A stretch of DNA of 64,000 nucleotides, taken from contig CM054060.1 in NCBI GenBank assembly GCA_028641055.1, positions 309,986,949-310,050,948 of the forward strand, written 5' to 3'. The stretch's first letter is position 1; every line of letters begins with the position of its first letter. Positions 44,489 to 56,441 of the stretch are shown piece after piece. Origin of the DNA: Alopecurus myosuroides (taxonomy: Eukaryota; Streptophyta; Magnoliopsida; Poales; Poaceae). The notes under the pieces are model-generated. The model made no database searches. It was given only the letters and a program-made list of their open reading frames with translations, and had not been told where the DNA came from. A program made the translations under genes and the position numbers.

Positions 44489-46080
44489 TGTAACATCCCA
44501 AGGATGAAAATAGCCTTTAGAATGTTTTTCTCTCTGTTATTTTATGTTTTGCATCATGACATCATGTTGATTGCAATTGTTTTGTTTGTTTTCCATTTGT
44601 TTTCCTCTGTTTTCATTTGTTTTCCAACTGTTTTCATTTGTTTTCCTTTGTTTTCTATTTGAATTTCAAACCAAAATTCAAACCTTTTGTTTCATCCTTG
44701 TGATGTTACAATTTCCAAAATCATATTTCAAATAAAACAATCAATTGTTTCCATTAAAGTGTGATTCCAAAACTATTGTTTTGTTCTATCAAAAATTCAT
44801 TTAATATCAAACCCTTTTCAAATTCAATTTGTTTTCCATTTGAACCTCCAAACCAACATCCAAGTAATTGTTCATACTTGTTATGTTATCTTTTCCAAAT
44901 AAAAGATTCAACTAAAACATCCAATTGTTTCCATTAAATCCCTAAGGTTCAACTATTTAAAATTGTGGTTTTAATAATCCACTTAATCCAATTTGTTACC
45001 CAAATTCAAATACATCTCTCTAATCAGCAACCAATTTGAAATCATGAAAATTACACAACAATCATAACCTTTTGCTTCCAATTAAAAATATATGTCCACC
45101 CTAATTAAATTATTGTTTTCAATAACCACTTAATATAAAGATGATTCAAATTTGAATTAATTTGCAAACCACAAGTTCTTTTGAAATTTTTGAAAATCAA
45201 AGTTGCCAAGTGGTTGTGGTTGATCTAATTAACCCACACAATTTTATTCCAAATTTCCCCTAACTCCAAACCCTCCTCCTCTTCCTAATTCATTTCAGCA
45301 AAAAAAAATGGAACAAATATTAAAAAGGAGAGCGAGAGCAGCAGCAAGGCCCATATTTTTTCCCCTTGGCCCAACCCCCTCTCAGCCCGATACCCCTTCC
45401 ACCTCTTCTTCAACCTTGGTACGGACTGCATCTGAAGCCTCCACGTAGCAGAGACCATGGAGGAACGGTGATCCTCCTCCCCCTCCCTCCTATAACTCGA
45501 CCTCCAAACCCTAGGTTTCCCCTACTCTCTTTTCTCCCTCTCCCCCGCCTCCATCTCTTCTTCCTTCTTCCTCCCCTCCATCTCTCTGTTCCTTTTTTTT
45601 CTCTGTAACTGAACACCGAAAATGCCTCCTTTTCCACCGGCGATCACCGGAGCTCCGGTCCTCCTCCGGTCAGGGAGGGGGCGGGAAATGGAACCGCCCC
45701 GAACCCCTCTTCCTCCTCCACCCTCCGGCACGGGCCGGGAGGGCTCAGGTCGCCGGCGCCATCCCCTCCATGCGCCGCCAACCTCCCTGTCCGCCTCCCT
45801 GCATCGACTCCCTGCCGACCGCCTCCTTCCTGCCGCCCAAGGTGAGGCCGCCCCATCGACCTCCTCCCTCTCCTCCCTCTACTCTCCTCCCTCATCTCCT
45901 CCATCTCCCGCTGCCCCCCACAGCCACGGCGCCCCCTCCGGCGAGCTGCCGCTGCCATCGCTGGATGTTTCTGTCGTGGTACAGAACGGAACAGATCGGG
46001 TTCAGTTAAGTTTCAGCTAACTCCCGCGCATCACCACCTCTTACCCCCCGAGATCCCCTTCCCTTCAACAAACAGAGCAC

Positions 46081-46158
46081 CAGCCCCACTGGTCCACACC
46101 TCTTGCGCCTAACCCACAGGTGCTGGGTTCGATTCCCCCTCCCCACACCTTTTATTCT
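46081..46158 (+). other. tRNA-like module in 5' LTR
   Basis: A perfect B box GGTTCGATTCC lies at 46126-46136, about 40 bases after CAGCCCCACTGG, which resembles an A box. T-rich runs (TTTT at about 46150, an 8-T run near 46163) follow as possible Pol III stops. No good cloverleaf. Confidence 0.45.
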
Positions 46159-47698
46159 CTGTTTTTTTTCTTTTTCTGCCCGTAGTTCAGAAAGACAGAT
46201 CTGATCAAATACTTCTAAATTCCATATAAAATTGAATATCACTCCAATTTGAATGATTCAAAATCCTGTGGTTTCATAATTTTGTGCTCCTTCTAGTAAT
46301 GTCAAATTTGCAATATGTTTCTGTAACATTTTTTGCACTAAATAATTAATTACTGAAAATGCAATAAAATTTGGAAACTTTGGAATTTCATAACTTTAGT
46401 TCTACTCATCCAAATTAAGAAAACTTGGTCTCTAAAAATTTGTATTAACAAACTCTACACATTGGTATTTTATTTGGACACAATTGAATTAATTTTGAGC
46501 ATGTTTCCCTCTGTTTACTAAAAATGGCAGAATAAGAATGATTATGGAAAATTGCATAATAAATTCAATAATCACCCAAAAATTATGTTTGATAGCCCAA
46601 AATGTTCAATGAAACCTTTGCTACATGTTTTCACCCTTTTCAAGGCAATTTGTTACTGTTTTGAATATTTTTAAATTGGTGCAATATTTAAAAACTTGCT
46701 TAAATCACTTAATTTTGCAAAAATCATAACTTGAACATAAAAATTCCAAATGCAACAAACTAAATATGTTTTCCAATCAAGTTTTCATGTACTTTCCAAA
46801 TATAAATTTTGTTTGCTGTTTTGAATAATTTAAATTGCTGAAAACAACTGTTTCTTGTTTAATGCATTTAAAATTGCCAAAATAATAACTTGCTCATTTT
46901 AAATCCAATTTCAACAAATGAAATATGTTTTCCATGCAAAATTAAACCCTCTTTCCAAATATAAAATTTGTTTCATGTTTTGAATAATTAAAATTGGTTA
47001 AATGATTTAAACCTTGTTTAAACCATTTAATATTGCTAAATTTATAACTTGATCAAAACAAATTCTTTTGGGACATATAAAATATGTTTTCCAACCCTAA
47101 AAGCATAACCTTTTCGAATATGAACTTCACTCAATGTTTTGAACAAATAAAAATTCAACTAAGTTCATGTTTGAACTAAATTCATTTAATTCTTGCTTAA
47201 ACTTGTTTAATTCATAAATAATTTATTTGTAATCCTTTTTCAACAAGTGAAACATGTATTCCAACTAAAATCTTGTTTTCTTTTCAAATATAAATTTTGT
47301 TATCTATTTTGAACAATTAAAAGTGGTGAAAACAATAAATACTTATGTGACACCTTTAAGTAACCAAAATTTCCTAACTTAATAAATGAATTCCAAAACT
47401 TGGTAAACCTTATTTCCATTTGGTTCTATTGTCGTTATTTTGCTGTTTTCCTCATCCATGCATCATGCTAACTCACTTACACCATTCGATTAGTTGTAAA
47501 ACAATTAATTCAACCATAATTCATGGGCTTTCCATATGCAATCCAATTGCATATGGGTCCATTTAAATTGTGTTACCAAGTCCACTAGTTATTATGATGC
47601 ATCTATTAAATTGTCATGCATCATCCCATGATTGTGCACTATGCCATGATATTGATTGTTTATATTTCTGTCTTGTTTGTTTGCTTCTTCTCGGATAA

Positions 47699-49069
47699 AC
47701 GACGACGTTGAGACCGACGATACTTACGACACCCCTTCTAAGGAGTTAGCTCAGTACCAGGCTACTGGGTTTTGCAGGCAAGTTATCACTCACATGAACC
47801 ATTGTGTTCCTTTCAACATTGGTTACCGATACTTTCCGTTGTCTATTCTGCTAGCCCTATGAATAGTTGCTTCTGTTACGAACCCATCACATGTATCCTT
47901 TAGCCCTGATATTGCCTCACCTCCATACCTATAACCATTGCTTGTTGCCCGTGTCTTACTAGCATGCTTAGGTTGTTTTGCTCGAGTCTGTTACCCGTTA
48001 TTTTCTGTTACTATTTCTACTATGTTCTGGGGGCTCGATGTTTAATCAATCAATCATGCTAATGTTATTGTTAAATAATAATTTGATGATAAGGCACCGG
48101 CAGGAGGCCCTTAGTGGTTTTGAGGCCTGCTAGTGTCGACCCTAATAGGAAAAGGGTCTTGTCTACTGATCCATTATGAGCGCACTACCCGCATGTGGGA
48201 AGCGAGTATGGGCGCCCCCCTCAATTTGACTCGATTCGCATCTCGTCCAAATCGCCTCATTTAGTTCGGGTTTTCCATTTGCTGCATGCATGATCTTGCG
48301 AGCCCTTGGTACCCGGGTGGAACTTTCGTAGTCGGCATATAGGGGGACACGGTCTTAGAGTGCTATGAGGGTCCATTTTCTTATGGGCTCGATTAGCCGT
48401 GCGCCCAAGGTGCTTTGGGCTTGATGCGAAGAAGAGTTGAGTTGTGTTGAGTGCCCCGCTTGGTGGAAGGGCCTTTCCATCTGGCGGGTTATTCATACGT
48501 GTACGGCCAAATTGGTGCAACCCTGCAGGGATAATCTTCTCGAGAAGCCGTGTTTTCCGCGGTTATGGATTACTTGGTGAAAGTACTGGCTAACAAGTAC
48601 TCAGGACAACTTAAACCTAATGATTCACAATCTCACACCCAAGGATTAACAACTTGACTAGTAATAGGATTATTGACACAATAATTTGACTCATCTTTAA
48701 TCCAACCGTGTGAGTTATCCTCGGATTGCTTCTTTGGATAAGGGGCGAGATCCAGGACGGGTTTGTTTGGAGTTAGTTGATAGGTTGGTTACGTTACACG
48801 ATCTTATCTCCTTTCTGTTAGCCGGAAGTGGTAGAAACTCTGTAGTTGGTTAGAGCAGCCAGCTGCAGCATCTTTTATATCCCCTTTCTTCCGTTGACCC
48901 AAAGCATATGTGCTTGGTGTTGACGGGTTACACTTTGGTGAACTGTGAGTCTTGCTTGCCAGTACGTTTATGTACTGACCCCTTTGGGGCTGTGGTTTCC
49001 GCAGACGACGTTTCCGAGGATCTACATGGTGGCTACTACGTGGAGTCTGACGAGACTGCTGACGAGTAG
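47699..49069 (+). pseudogene. Two-exon acidic mini-ORF, 5' LTR copy
   Basis: Exon A reads DDVETDDTYDTPSKELAQYQ; the donor GCAAGTT follows at 47778. Exon B (49005-49069) reads DDVSEDLHGGYYVESDETAD then E and TAG. Compared with the copy at 2094 there is an extra T before the donor (GGTTTTGCAG), which breaks the joined frame, and the AG before exon A is AA, so this copy is probably defective. Confidence 0.35.
48521..48568 (+). promoter_or_regulatory. Triple-palindrome block, 5' LTR
   Basis: CCCTGCAGGG at 48521-48530, CTTCTCGAGAAG about 6 bases on, CCGCGG near 48557. One A fewer in the first spacer than at 2926. Confidence 0.45.
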
Positions 49070-49542
49070 ATAGCGGACCCGGGCAGGATCCGAGACTTCG
49101 TGGATGGGCTCCGTCTTTTCGTTTCCGGCCTCTTAGGCCTATTTGGATCTTGTCTGTACTCAGACATGTTGAAAGCTTCCGCTGTGATGTAATGATGTTA
49201 TGTTGGGGCATGTGCCCTCTGAATGATTGTATTTGCTATCTCTGCTCTAATGAGAGCTATTTGCACCTTATTTCAATCTTTTGTGTCGTAGAGATCTGTT
49301 GTGATATCACTTGTTCCAATGCCGTTGACGTACCATGTGTGTATGTTTTGAAGTACGTCAATGGAAGTATCCTGATTTCTATGGGATAGTTTACGTCGAC
49401 GCTGAACAGATAGGGGTTGGTTGTCACACATACGTGTGTTGGCCTACTCGTAAGAGGACGCGGGTGCCGGTAAGCCCCGTAATCCAATTTACTACTGTTC
49501 AACGGAACGGCGAGTATCCTCTAGAAGTCCGGGTGCGACAAA

Positions 49543-49554
49543 TGGTATCAGAGC
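49543..49554 (+). other. Primer-binding site (tRNA-iMet type)
   Basis: TGGTATCAGAGC two bases after the LTR end. Confidence 0.95.
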
Positions 49555-49739
49555 CTGTCTGCCTGTAGGATCCCTTTTTACTGGTCGCAGTTGAGTCTAG
49601 AAACTATTTTGTAGCTATGTAGGAAAAATGAAACGTGAGAGTAGGAATTCTGTTCTTTTTCTTCTTTCCCCACCCACCCTCCCTTTTCTGGTAAGGAAGT
49701 GCAACGTTGTTTCCCCTTCTCATCTCAACTTTCAAGTTA

Positions 49740-49925
49740 GGATTTCACGTATCCTGGTTTCTCTAGGATGGTTATATCTACTAGACCATAGGAATGGAGG
49801 TGGTTGTGACATGATTTATCATGTTGCCTACTCATGATTGAGAACGGAGGCGTGTAAGCCCCGGAAGCAGATCCTCTATTCCTTAAGCAGTAGATATTGA
49901 TCCTTTAGAAGCCCGGATGGGTTGT
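49740..49925 (+). repeat. Diverged second copy of the LTR 3' end inside the element
   Basis: Order of words parallels the LTR end at 49367-49540: GTATCCTGGTTTCTCTAGGA, GGAGGTGGTTGTGACA, GTTGCCTACTC, GTAAGCCCCGG, CCTTTAGAAGCCCGG. The matching LTR text is GTATCCTGATTTCTATGGGA, GGGTTGGTTGTCACA, GTTGGCCTACTC, GTAAGCCCCG, CCTCTAGAAGTCCGG. Confidence 0.65.
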
Positions 49926-50097
49926 CCGTAGTACCTCAGGAGTGTTTTGATCTCGTGTTTTCCCGGAGTTGCTTCGTTATCCTGTTCTTCTCAACATCCT
50001 TTTCGTCCGTTGAAACATTGTTGTTGCTTCCCATTTCAGTACCTCTACCGGCGTCTAATCAATAACTCTGTTCCACACTTTTGCCAGATAGTCTATT

Positions 50098-50364
50098 CTC
50101 CAAATGAATCAAATTCTATCCAGCTATACACCCTCGATACAAAACCTCTCCCTTTACTTGAAAATGTTCCGGTGGTTTCCAAATTCCCTGACATATTTCC
50201 AGAAGAGTTGCCAGGAATGCCTATCGTTTTGAACTTCCGGAAAAACTATCCAATGTGCACGATGTGTTTCACGTGTCACAGCTCAAGAAGATCTTCCCAA
50301 GAAGTTTCCGGACCTTTTCTTTTCTCAGTAGGAATCTCGGGGCGCGATTCCTTCAAGGGGGGCG
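50098..50364 (+). pseudogene. Residual Gypsy pol: RT start joined to chromodomain end
   Basis: VPVVSKFPDIFPEELPGMP is the conserved start of a chromovirus RT region. About 30 bases later, one frame over, VHDVFHVSQLKKIFPRSF is the conserved end of the integrase/chromodomain part. All of RT, RNase H and the integrase core are deleted between them. The purine tract CAAGGGGGGCG follows at 50354-50364. Confidence 0.8.
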
Positions 50365-51961
50365 TTTTGTAACATCCCAAGGATGAAAATAGCCTTTAGA
50401 ATGTTTTGCCCTCTGTTATTTTATGTTTTGCATCATGACATCATGTTGATTGCAATTGTTTTGTTTGTTTTCCATTTGTTTTCCTCTGTTTTCATTTGTT
50501 TTCCAACTGTTTTCATTTGTTTTCCTTTGTTTTCTATTTGAATTTCAAACCAAAATTCAAACCTTTTGTTTCATCCTTGTGATGTTACAATTTCCAAAAT
50601 CATATTTCAAATAAAACAATCAATTGTTTCCATTAAAGTGTGATTCCAAAACTATTGTTTTGTTCTATCAAAAATTCATTTAATATCAAACCCTTTTCAA
50701 ATTCAATTTGTTTTCCATTTGAACCTCCAAACCAACATCCAAGTAATTGTTCATACTTGTTATGTTATCTTTTCCAAATAAAAGATTCAACTAAAACATC
50801 CAATTGTTTCCATTAAATCCCTAAGGTTCAACTATTTAAAATTGTGGTTTTAATAATCCACTTAATCCAATTTGTTACCCAAATTCAAATACATCTCTCT
50901 AATCAGCAACCAATTTGAAATCATGAAAATTACACAACAATCATAACCTTTTGCTTCCAATTAAAAATATATGTCCACCCTAATTAAATTATTGTTTTCA
51001 ATAACCACTTAATATAAAGATGATTCAAATTTGAATTAATTTGCAAACCACAAGTTCTTTTGAAATTTTTGAAAATCAAAGTTGCCAAGTGGTTGTGGTT
51101 GATCTAATTAACCCACACAATTTTATTCCAAATTTCCCCTAACTCCAAACCCTCCTCCTCTTCCTAATTCATTTCAGCAAAAAAAAAAATGGAACAAATA
51201 TTAAAAAGGAGAGAGAGAGCAGCAGCAAGGCCCATCTTTTTTCCCCTTGGCCCAACCCCCTCTCAGCCCGATACCCCTTCCACCTCTTCTTCAACCTTGG
51301 TACAGACTGCATCTGAAGCCTCCACGTAGCAGAGACCATGGAGGAACGGTGATCCTCCTCCCCCTCCCTCCTATAACTCGACCTCCAAACCCTAGGTTTC
51401 CCCTACTCTCTTTTCTCCCTCTCCCCCGCCTCCATCTCTTCTTCCTTCTTCCTCCCCTCCATCTCTCTGTTCCTTTTTTTTCTCTGTAACTGAACACCGA
51501 AAATGCCTCCTTTTCCACCGGCGATCACCGGAGCTCCGGTCCTCCTCCGGCCAGGGACGGGGCGGGAAATGGAACCGCCCCGAACCCCTCTTCCTCCTCC
51601 ACCCTCCGGCACGGGCCGGGAGGGCTCAGGTCGCCGGCGCCATCCCCTCCATGCGCCGCCAACCTCCCTGTCCGCCTCCCTGCATCGACTCCCTGCCGAC
51701 CGCCTCCTTCCTGCCGCCCAAGGTGAGGCCGCCCCATCGACCTCCTCCCTCTCCTCCCTCTACTCTCCTCCCTCATCTCCTCCATCTCCCGCTGCCCCCC
51801 ACAGCCACGGCGCCCCCTCCGGCGAGCTGCCGCTGCCATCGCTGGATGTTTCTGTCGTGGTACAGAACGAAACAGATCGGGTTCAGTTAAGTTTTAGCTA
51901 ACTCCCGCGCATCACCACCTCTTACCCCCCGAGATCCCCTTCCCTTCAACAAACAGAGCAC

Positions 51962-52040
51962 CAGACCCACTGGTCAACACCCCTTGCGCCTAACCCACAG
52001 GTGCTGGGTTCGATTCCCCCTCCCCACACCTTTTATTCTC
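51962..52040 (+). other. tRNA-like module in 3' LTR
   Basis: B box GGTTCGATTCC at 52007-52017; upstream part reads CAGACCCACTGGTCAAC, slightly different from the 5' LTR copy. Confidence 0.45.
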
Positions 52041-53579
52041 TGTTTTTTTTCTTTTTCTGCCCGCAGTTCAGAAAGACAGATCTGATCAAATACTTCTAAA
52101 TTCCATATAAAATTGAATATCACTCCAATTTGAATGATTCAAAATCCTGTGGTTTCATAATTTTGTGTTCCTTCTAGTAATGTCAAATTTGCAATATGTT
52201 TCTGTAACATTTTTTGCACTAAATAATTAATTACTGAAAATGCAATAAAATTGGGAAACTTTGGAATTTCATAACTTTAGTTCTTCTCATCCAAATTAAG
52301 CAAACTTGGTCTCTAAAAATTTGTCTTAACAAACTCTACACATTGGTATTTTATTTGGACACAATTGAATTAATTTTGAGCATGTTTCCCTCTGTTTACT
52401 AAAAATGGCAGAATAAGAATGATTATGGAAAATTGCATAATAAATTCAATAATAACCCAAAAATTATGTTTGTTAGCCCAAAATGTTCAATGAAACCTTT
52501 GCTACATGTTTTCACCCTTTTCAAGGCAATTTGTTACTGTTTTGAATATTTTTAAATTGGTGCAATATTTAAAAACTTGCTTAAATCACTTAATTTTGCA
52601 AAAATCATAACTTGAACATAAAAATTCCAAATGCAACAAACTAAATATGTTTTCCAATCAACTTTTCATGTACTTTCCAAATATAAATTTTGTTTGCTGT
52701 TTTGAATAATTTAAATTGCTGAAAACAACTGTTTCTTGTTTAATGCATTTAACATTGCCAAAATAATAACTTGCTCGTTTTAAATCCAATTTCAACAAAT
52801 GAAATATGTTTTCCATGCCAAATTAAACCCTATTTCCAAATATAAAATTTGTTTCATGTTTTGAATAATTAAAATTGGTTAAATGATTTAAACCTTGTTT
52901 AAACCATTTAATATTGCTAAATTTATAACTTTATCAAAACAAATTCTTTTGGGACATATAAAATATGTTTTCCAACCCTAAAAGCATAACCTTTTGAAAT
53001 ATGAACTTCACTCAATGTTTTGAACAAATAAAAATTCAACTAAGTTCATGTTTGAATTAAATTCATTTAATTCTTGCTTAAACTTGTTTAATTCATAAAT
53101 AATTTATTTGTAATCCTTTTTCAACAAGTGAAACATGTATTCCAACTAAAATCTTGTTTTCTTTTCAAATATAAATTTTGTTATCTAGTTTGAACAATTA
53201 AAAGTGGTGAAAACAACAAATACTTATGTGACACGTTTAAGTAACCAAAATTTCCTAACTTAATAAATGAATTCCAAAACTTGGTAAACCTTATTTCCAT
53301 TTGGTTCTATTGTCGTTATTTTGCTGTTTTCCTCATCCATGCATCATGCTAACTCACTTACACCATTCGATTAGTTGTAAAACAATTAATTCAACCATAA
53401 TTCATGGGCTTTCCATATGCAATCCAATTGCATATGGGTCCATTTAAATTGTGTTACCAAGTCCACTAGTTATTATGATGCATCTATTAAATTGTCATGC
53501 ATCATCCCATGATTGTGCACTATGCCATGATATTGATTGTTTATATTTATGTCTTGTTTGTTTGCTTCTTCTCGGATAA

Positions 53580-54950
53580 ACGACGACGTTGAGACCGACG
53601 ATACTTACGACACCCCTTCTAAGGAGTTAGCTCAGTACCAGGCTACTGGGTTTTGCAGGCAAGTTATCACTCACATGAACCATTGTGTTCCTTTCAACAT
53701 TGGTTACCGATACTTTCCGTTGTCTATTCTGCTAGCCCTATGAATAGTTGCTTCTGTTACGAACCCATCACATGTATCCTTTAGCCCTGATATTGCCTCA
53801 CCTCCATACCTATAACCATTGCTTGTTGCCCGTGTCTTACTAGCATGCTTAGGTTGTTTTGCTCGAGTCTGTTACCCGTTATTTTCTGTTACTATTTCTA
53901 CTATGTTCTGGGGGCTCGATGTTTAATCAATCAATCATGCTAATGTTATTGTTAAATAATAATTTGATGATAAGGCACCGGCAGGAGGCCCTTAGTGGTT
54001 TTGAGGCCTGCTAGTGTCAACCCTAATAGGAAAAGGGTCTTGTCTACTGATCCATGATGAGCGCACTACCCGCATGTGGGAAGCGAGTATGGGCGCCCCC
54101 CTCAATTTGACTCGATTCGCATCTCGTCCAAATCGCCTCATTTAGTTCGGGTTTTCCATTTGCTGCATGCATGATCTTGCGAGCCCTTGGTACCTGGGTG
54201 GAACTTTCGTAGTCGGCATATAGGGGGACACGGTCTTAGAGTGCTATGAGGGTCCATTTTCTTCTGGGCTCGATTAGCCGTGCGCCCAAGGTGCTTTGGG
54301 CTTGATGCGAAGAAGAGTTGAGTTGTGTTGAGTGCCCCGCTTGGTGGAAGGGCCTTTCCATCTAGCGGGTTATTCATACGTGTACGGCCAAATTGGTGCA
54401 ACCCTGCAGGGATAATCTTCTCGAGAAGCCGTGTTTTCCGCGGTTATGGATTACTTGGTGAAAGTACTGGCTAACAAGTACTCGGGACAACTTAAACCTA
54501 ATGATTCACAATCTCACACCCAAGGATTAACAACTTGACTAGTAATAGGATTATTGACACAATAATTTGACTCATCTTTAATCCAACTGTGTGAGTTATC
54601 CTCGGATTGCTTCTTTGGATAAGGGGCGAGATCCAGGATGGGTTTGTTTGGAGTTAGTTGATAGGTTGGTTACGTTACACGATCTTATCTCCTTTCTGTT
54701 AGCCGGAAGTGGTAGAAACTCTGTAGTTGGTTAGAGCAGCCAGTTGCAGCATCTTTTATATCCCCTTTCTTCCGTTGACCCAAAGCATCTGTGCTTGGTG
54801 TTGACGGGTTACACTTTGGTGAACTGTGAGTCTTGCTTGCCAGTACGTTTATGTACTGACCCCTTTTGGGCTGTGGTTTCCGCAGACGACGTTTCCGAGG
54901 ATCTACATGGTGGCTACTACGTGGAGTCTGACGAGACTGCTGACGAGTAG
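53580..54950 (+). pseudogene. Two-exon acidic mini-ORF, 3' LTR copy
   Basis: Exon A 53580-53658, donor GCAAGTT, exon B 54886-54950 with GGYYVESDETADE and TAG. It shares the extra T and lost acceptor AG of the 5' LTR copy. Confidence 0.35.
54402..54449 (+). promoter_or_regulatory. Triple-palindrome block, 3' LTR
   Basis: CCCTGCAGGG at 54402-54411, then CTTCTCGAGAAG and CCGCGG; identical to the 5' LTR block. Confidence 0.45.
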
Positions 54951-55421
54951 ATAGCGGACCCGGGCAGGATCCGAGACTTCGTGGATGGGCTCCGTCTTTT
55001 CGTTTCCGGCCTCTTAGGCCTATTTGGATCTTGTCTGTACTCAGACATGTTGAAAGCTTCCGCTGTGATGTAATGATGTTATGTTGGGGCATGTGCCCTC
55101 TGAATGATTGTATTTGCTATCTCTGCTCTAATGAGAGCTATTTGCACCTTATTTCCATCTTTTGTGTCCAAGAGATCTGTTGTGATATCACTTGTTCCAA
55201 TGCCGTTGACGTACCATGTGTGTATGTTTTGAAGTACGTCAATGGAAGTATCCTGATTTCTATGGGATAGTTTACGTCGACGCTGAACAGATAGGGGTTG
55301 GTTGTCACACATACGTGTGTTGGTCTACTCGTAAGAGGACGCGGGTGCCGGTAAGCCCCGTAATCCAATTTACTACTGTTCAACGGAACGGCGAGTATCC
55401 TTTAGAAGTCCGGGTGCGACA

Positions 55422-55707
55422 CCGGTTTATATAAGAACCGGCTCCCAGGCTTTCCTTACAAGATATACACAGAATCCTACTCAGGATCCACACACAACCT
55501 TAACTTTCCTACCGTAACCCTCAAGTCACGAATTACACGGTTAATATCACCTTTTAGACCTTCCGGACCTCTCGGCCGGGTCTCCTACGCACCTACTGGC
55601 CCATCAACAAGATCCGGCCTTGCATCACAACACGGGGCCTCGCGCCCCTTCCCTTTGGCCGGGTCTCGTCCCAGGTGCAGGCCTACCGGGTTATCATCCC
55701 CCCAACA
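55422..55707 (+). repeat. 3' LTR of the integrase-bearing Gypsy, right half
   Basis: Resumes after the insertion with CCGGTTTATATAAGAACCGG, whose TATATAA (55428-55434) is the LTR TATA box, and ends ATCCCCCCAACA at 55707. Joined to 44251-44488 it gives an LTR of about 0.52 kb. What follows at 55708 (GTAGTCCCTAG) is not a known primer-binding site, so this is more likely a 3' LTR than a 5' LTR. Confidence 0.55.
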
Positions 55708-56441
55708 GTAGTCCCTAGAATAGCTTGGGCATCTTGGATCCAACAATAAAGCGCACGCTATTCCCTGCAAAATAATATACATTTATATCCATAACATGAA
55801 GGGTTAGATTGCTTTAACTATAGCCAGGCCTGCTCTTTTGGCGGTCCATATAATAACCCGATTTCCATTTGAGCCGGGTATCGCTCCTCGGATCAAATTA
55901 CCAAAGGCACATCCTACAACCCGGCTCTCACCTTCTCCACTTAGCCAGTCCGAGTGACAGTCCTCAAGTCCGGATCTTCAGGCGGGCTCAACTGACTCGG
56001 CCATTTCACCATAACTCCCGAAATCCTTATCCCATAGATTACGGGCCGGATCTTATCTTTCCGCAAGTTACTAACTTACCGTTGGGCCCCTAGGGTTTCC
56101 CTGCGCCTATAAATAGGCTCGGGGGGGACCCTAAAATCCAAACGCCAAACTCCTTCTTCTTCCTCCCGCTCACCGCTTGCGCCCAAGCGCCCAAGGTCAA
56201 ACGACCGCCTCCGGACCCGCGCGCCGTCGACCGTGCCGCCGCCGCCGCGCACCCCGAGCTTCACTCCACCGCCGTCCCGGTAAGTACTTTCTAGATCTAT
56301 TTGGTAGATCCATTTCTCCAATCCTTAGCTTGATGTTCATCGTGCGCATAGACTCTATTCCCTTTCCCTAGCTTTATTCTTGTTTTTCAATTTCTATCCT
56401 AGCTTTATTCTTGTTTTTTAGTTTCTTCTAGATCCATTCCC
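55708..56441 (+). promoter_or_regulatory. Promoter and 5' UTR of the gypsy-type-transposon pseudogene
   Basis: TATAAATA lies at 56108-56115 in CTGCGCCTATAAATAGGCTC. A GC-rich leader follows, then a likely 5' UTR intron starting at GTAAGTACTT (56280) and ending at a TAG shortly before the ATG at 56442. 55708-56100 holds no gene. Confidence 0.55.

Larger units (their letters stand above)
44489..49540 (+). repeat. 5' LTR (5052 bp)
   Basis: TG...CA termini. Order of parts: AT-rich start, TATAACT at 45491, GC-rich block with Pro/Ser-rich ORFs (45366-46020, no domain), tRNA-like module (46081-46136), AT-rich middle, acidic exon A (47699-47777), palindrome block (48521-48568), acidic exon B (49005-49069), inverted repeat TTGACGTAC/GTACGTCAA, end. 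Confidence 0.95.
44489..55421 (+). mobile_element. Gypsy element with 5-kb LTRs and only 827 bp inside; TSD CCGGT
   Basis: LTRs 44489-49540 and 50368-55421 begin TGTAACATCCCAAGG and end GGGTGCGACA. CCGGT at 44484-44488 and 55422-55426 is a perfect 5-bp target duplication. Primer-binding site at 49543-49554, purine tract at 50355-50364. The interior keeps only scraps of RT start and chromodomain end. By eye the LTRs differ at scattered positions only, so insertion is recent; the element must depend on enzymes made elsewhere. It sits directly upstream of the TATA box of the host LTR. Confidence 0.95.
50368..55421 (+). repeat. 3' LTR (5054 bp)
   Basis: Matches 44489-49540 with scattered substitutions (for example GAGCGAGAGC versus GAGAGAGAGC near 51212) and 1-bp indels. 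Same internal plan. Confidence 0.95.

Noticed and set aside
45366..46020. Pro/Ser-rich ORFs (80-132 codons) in the 5-kb LTRs
   Set aside because: Low complexity, no domain; at most they could contribute a first exon to an LTR transcript, which cannot be shown here.
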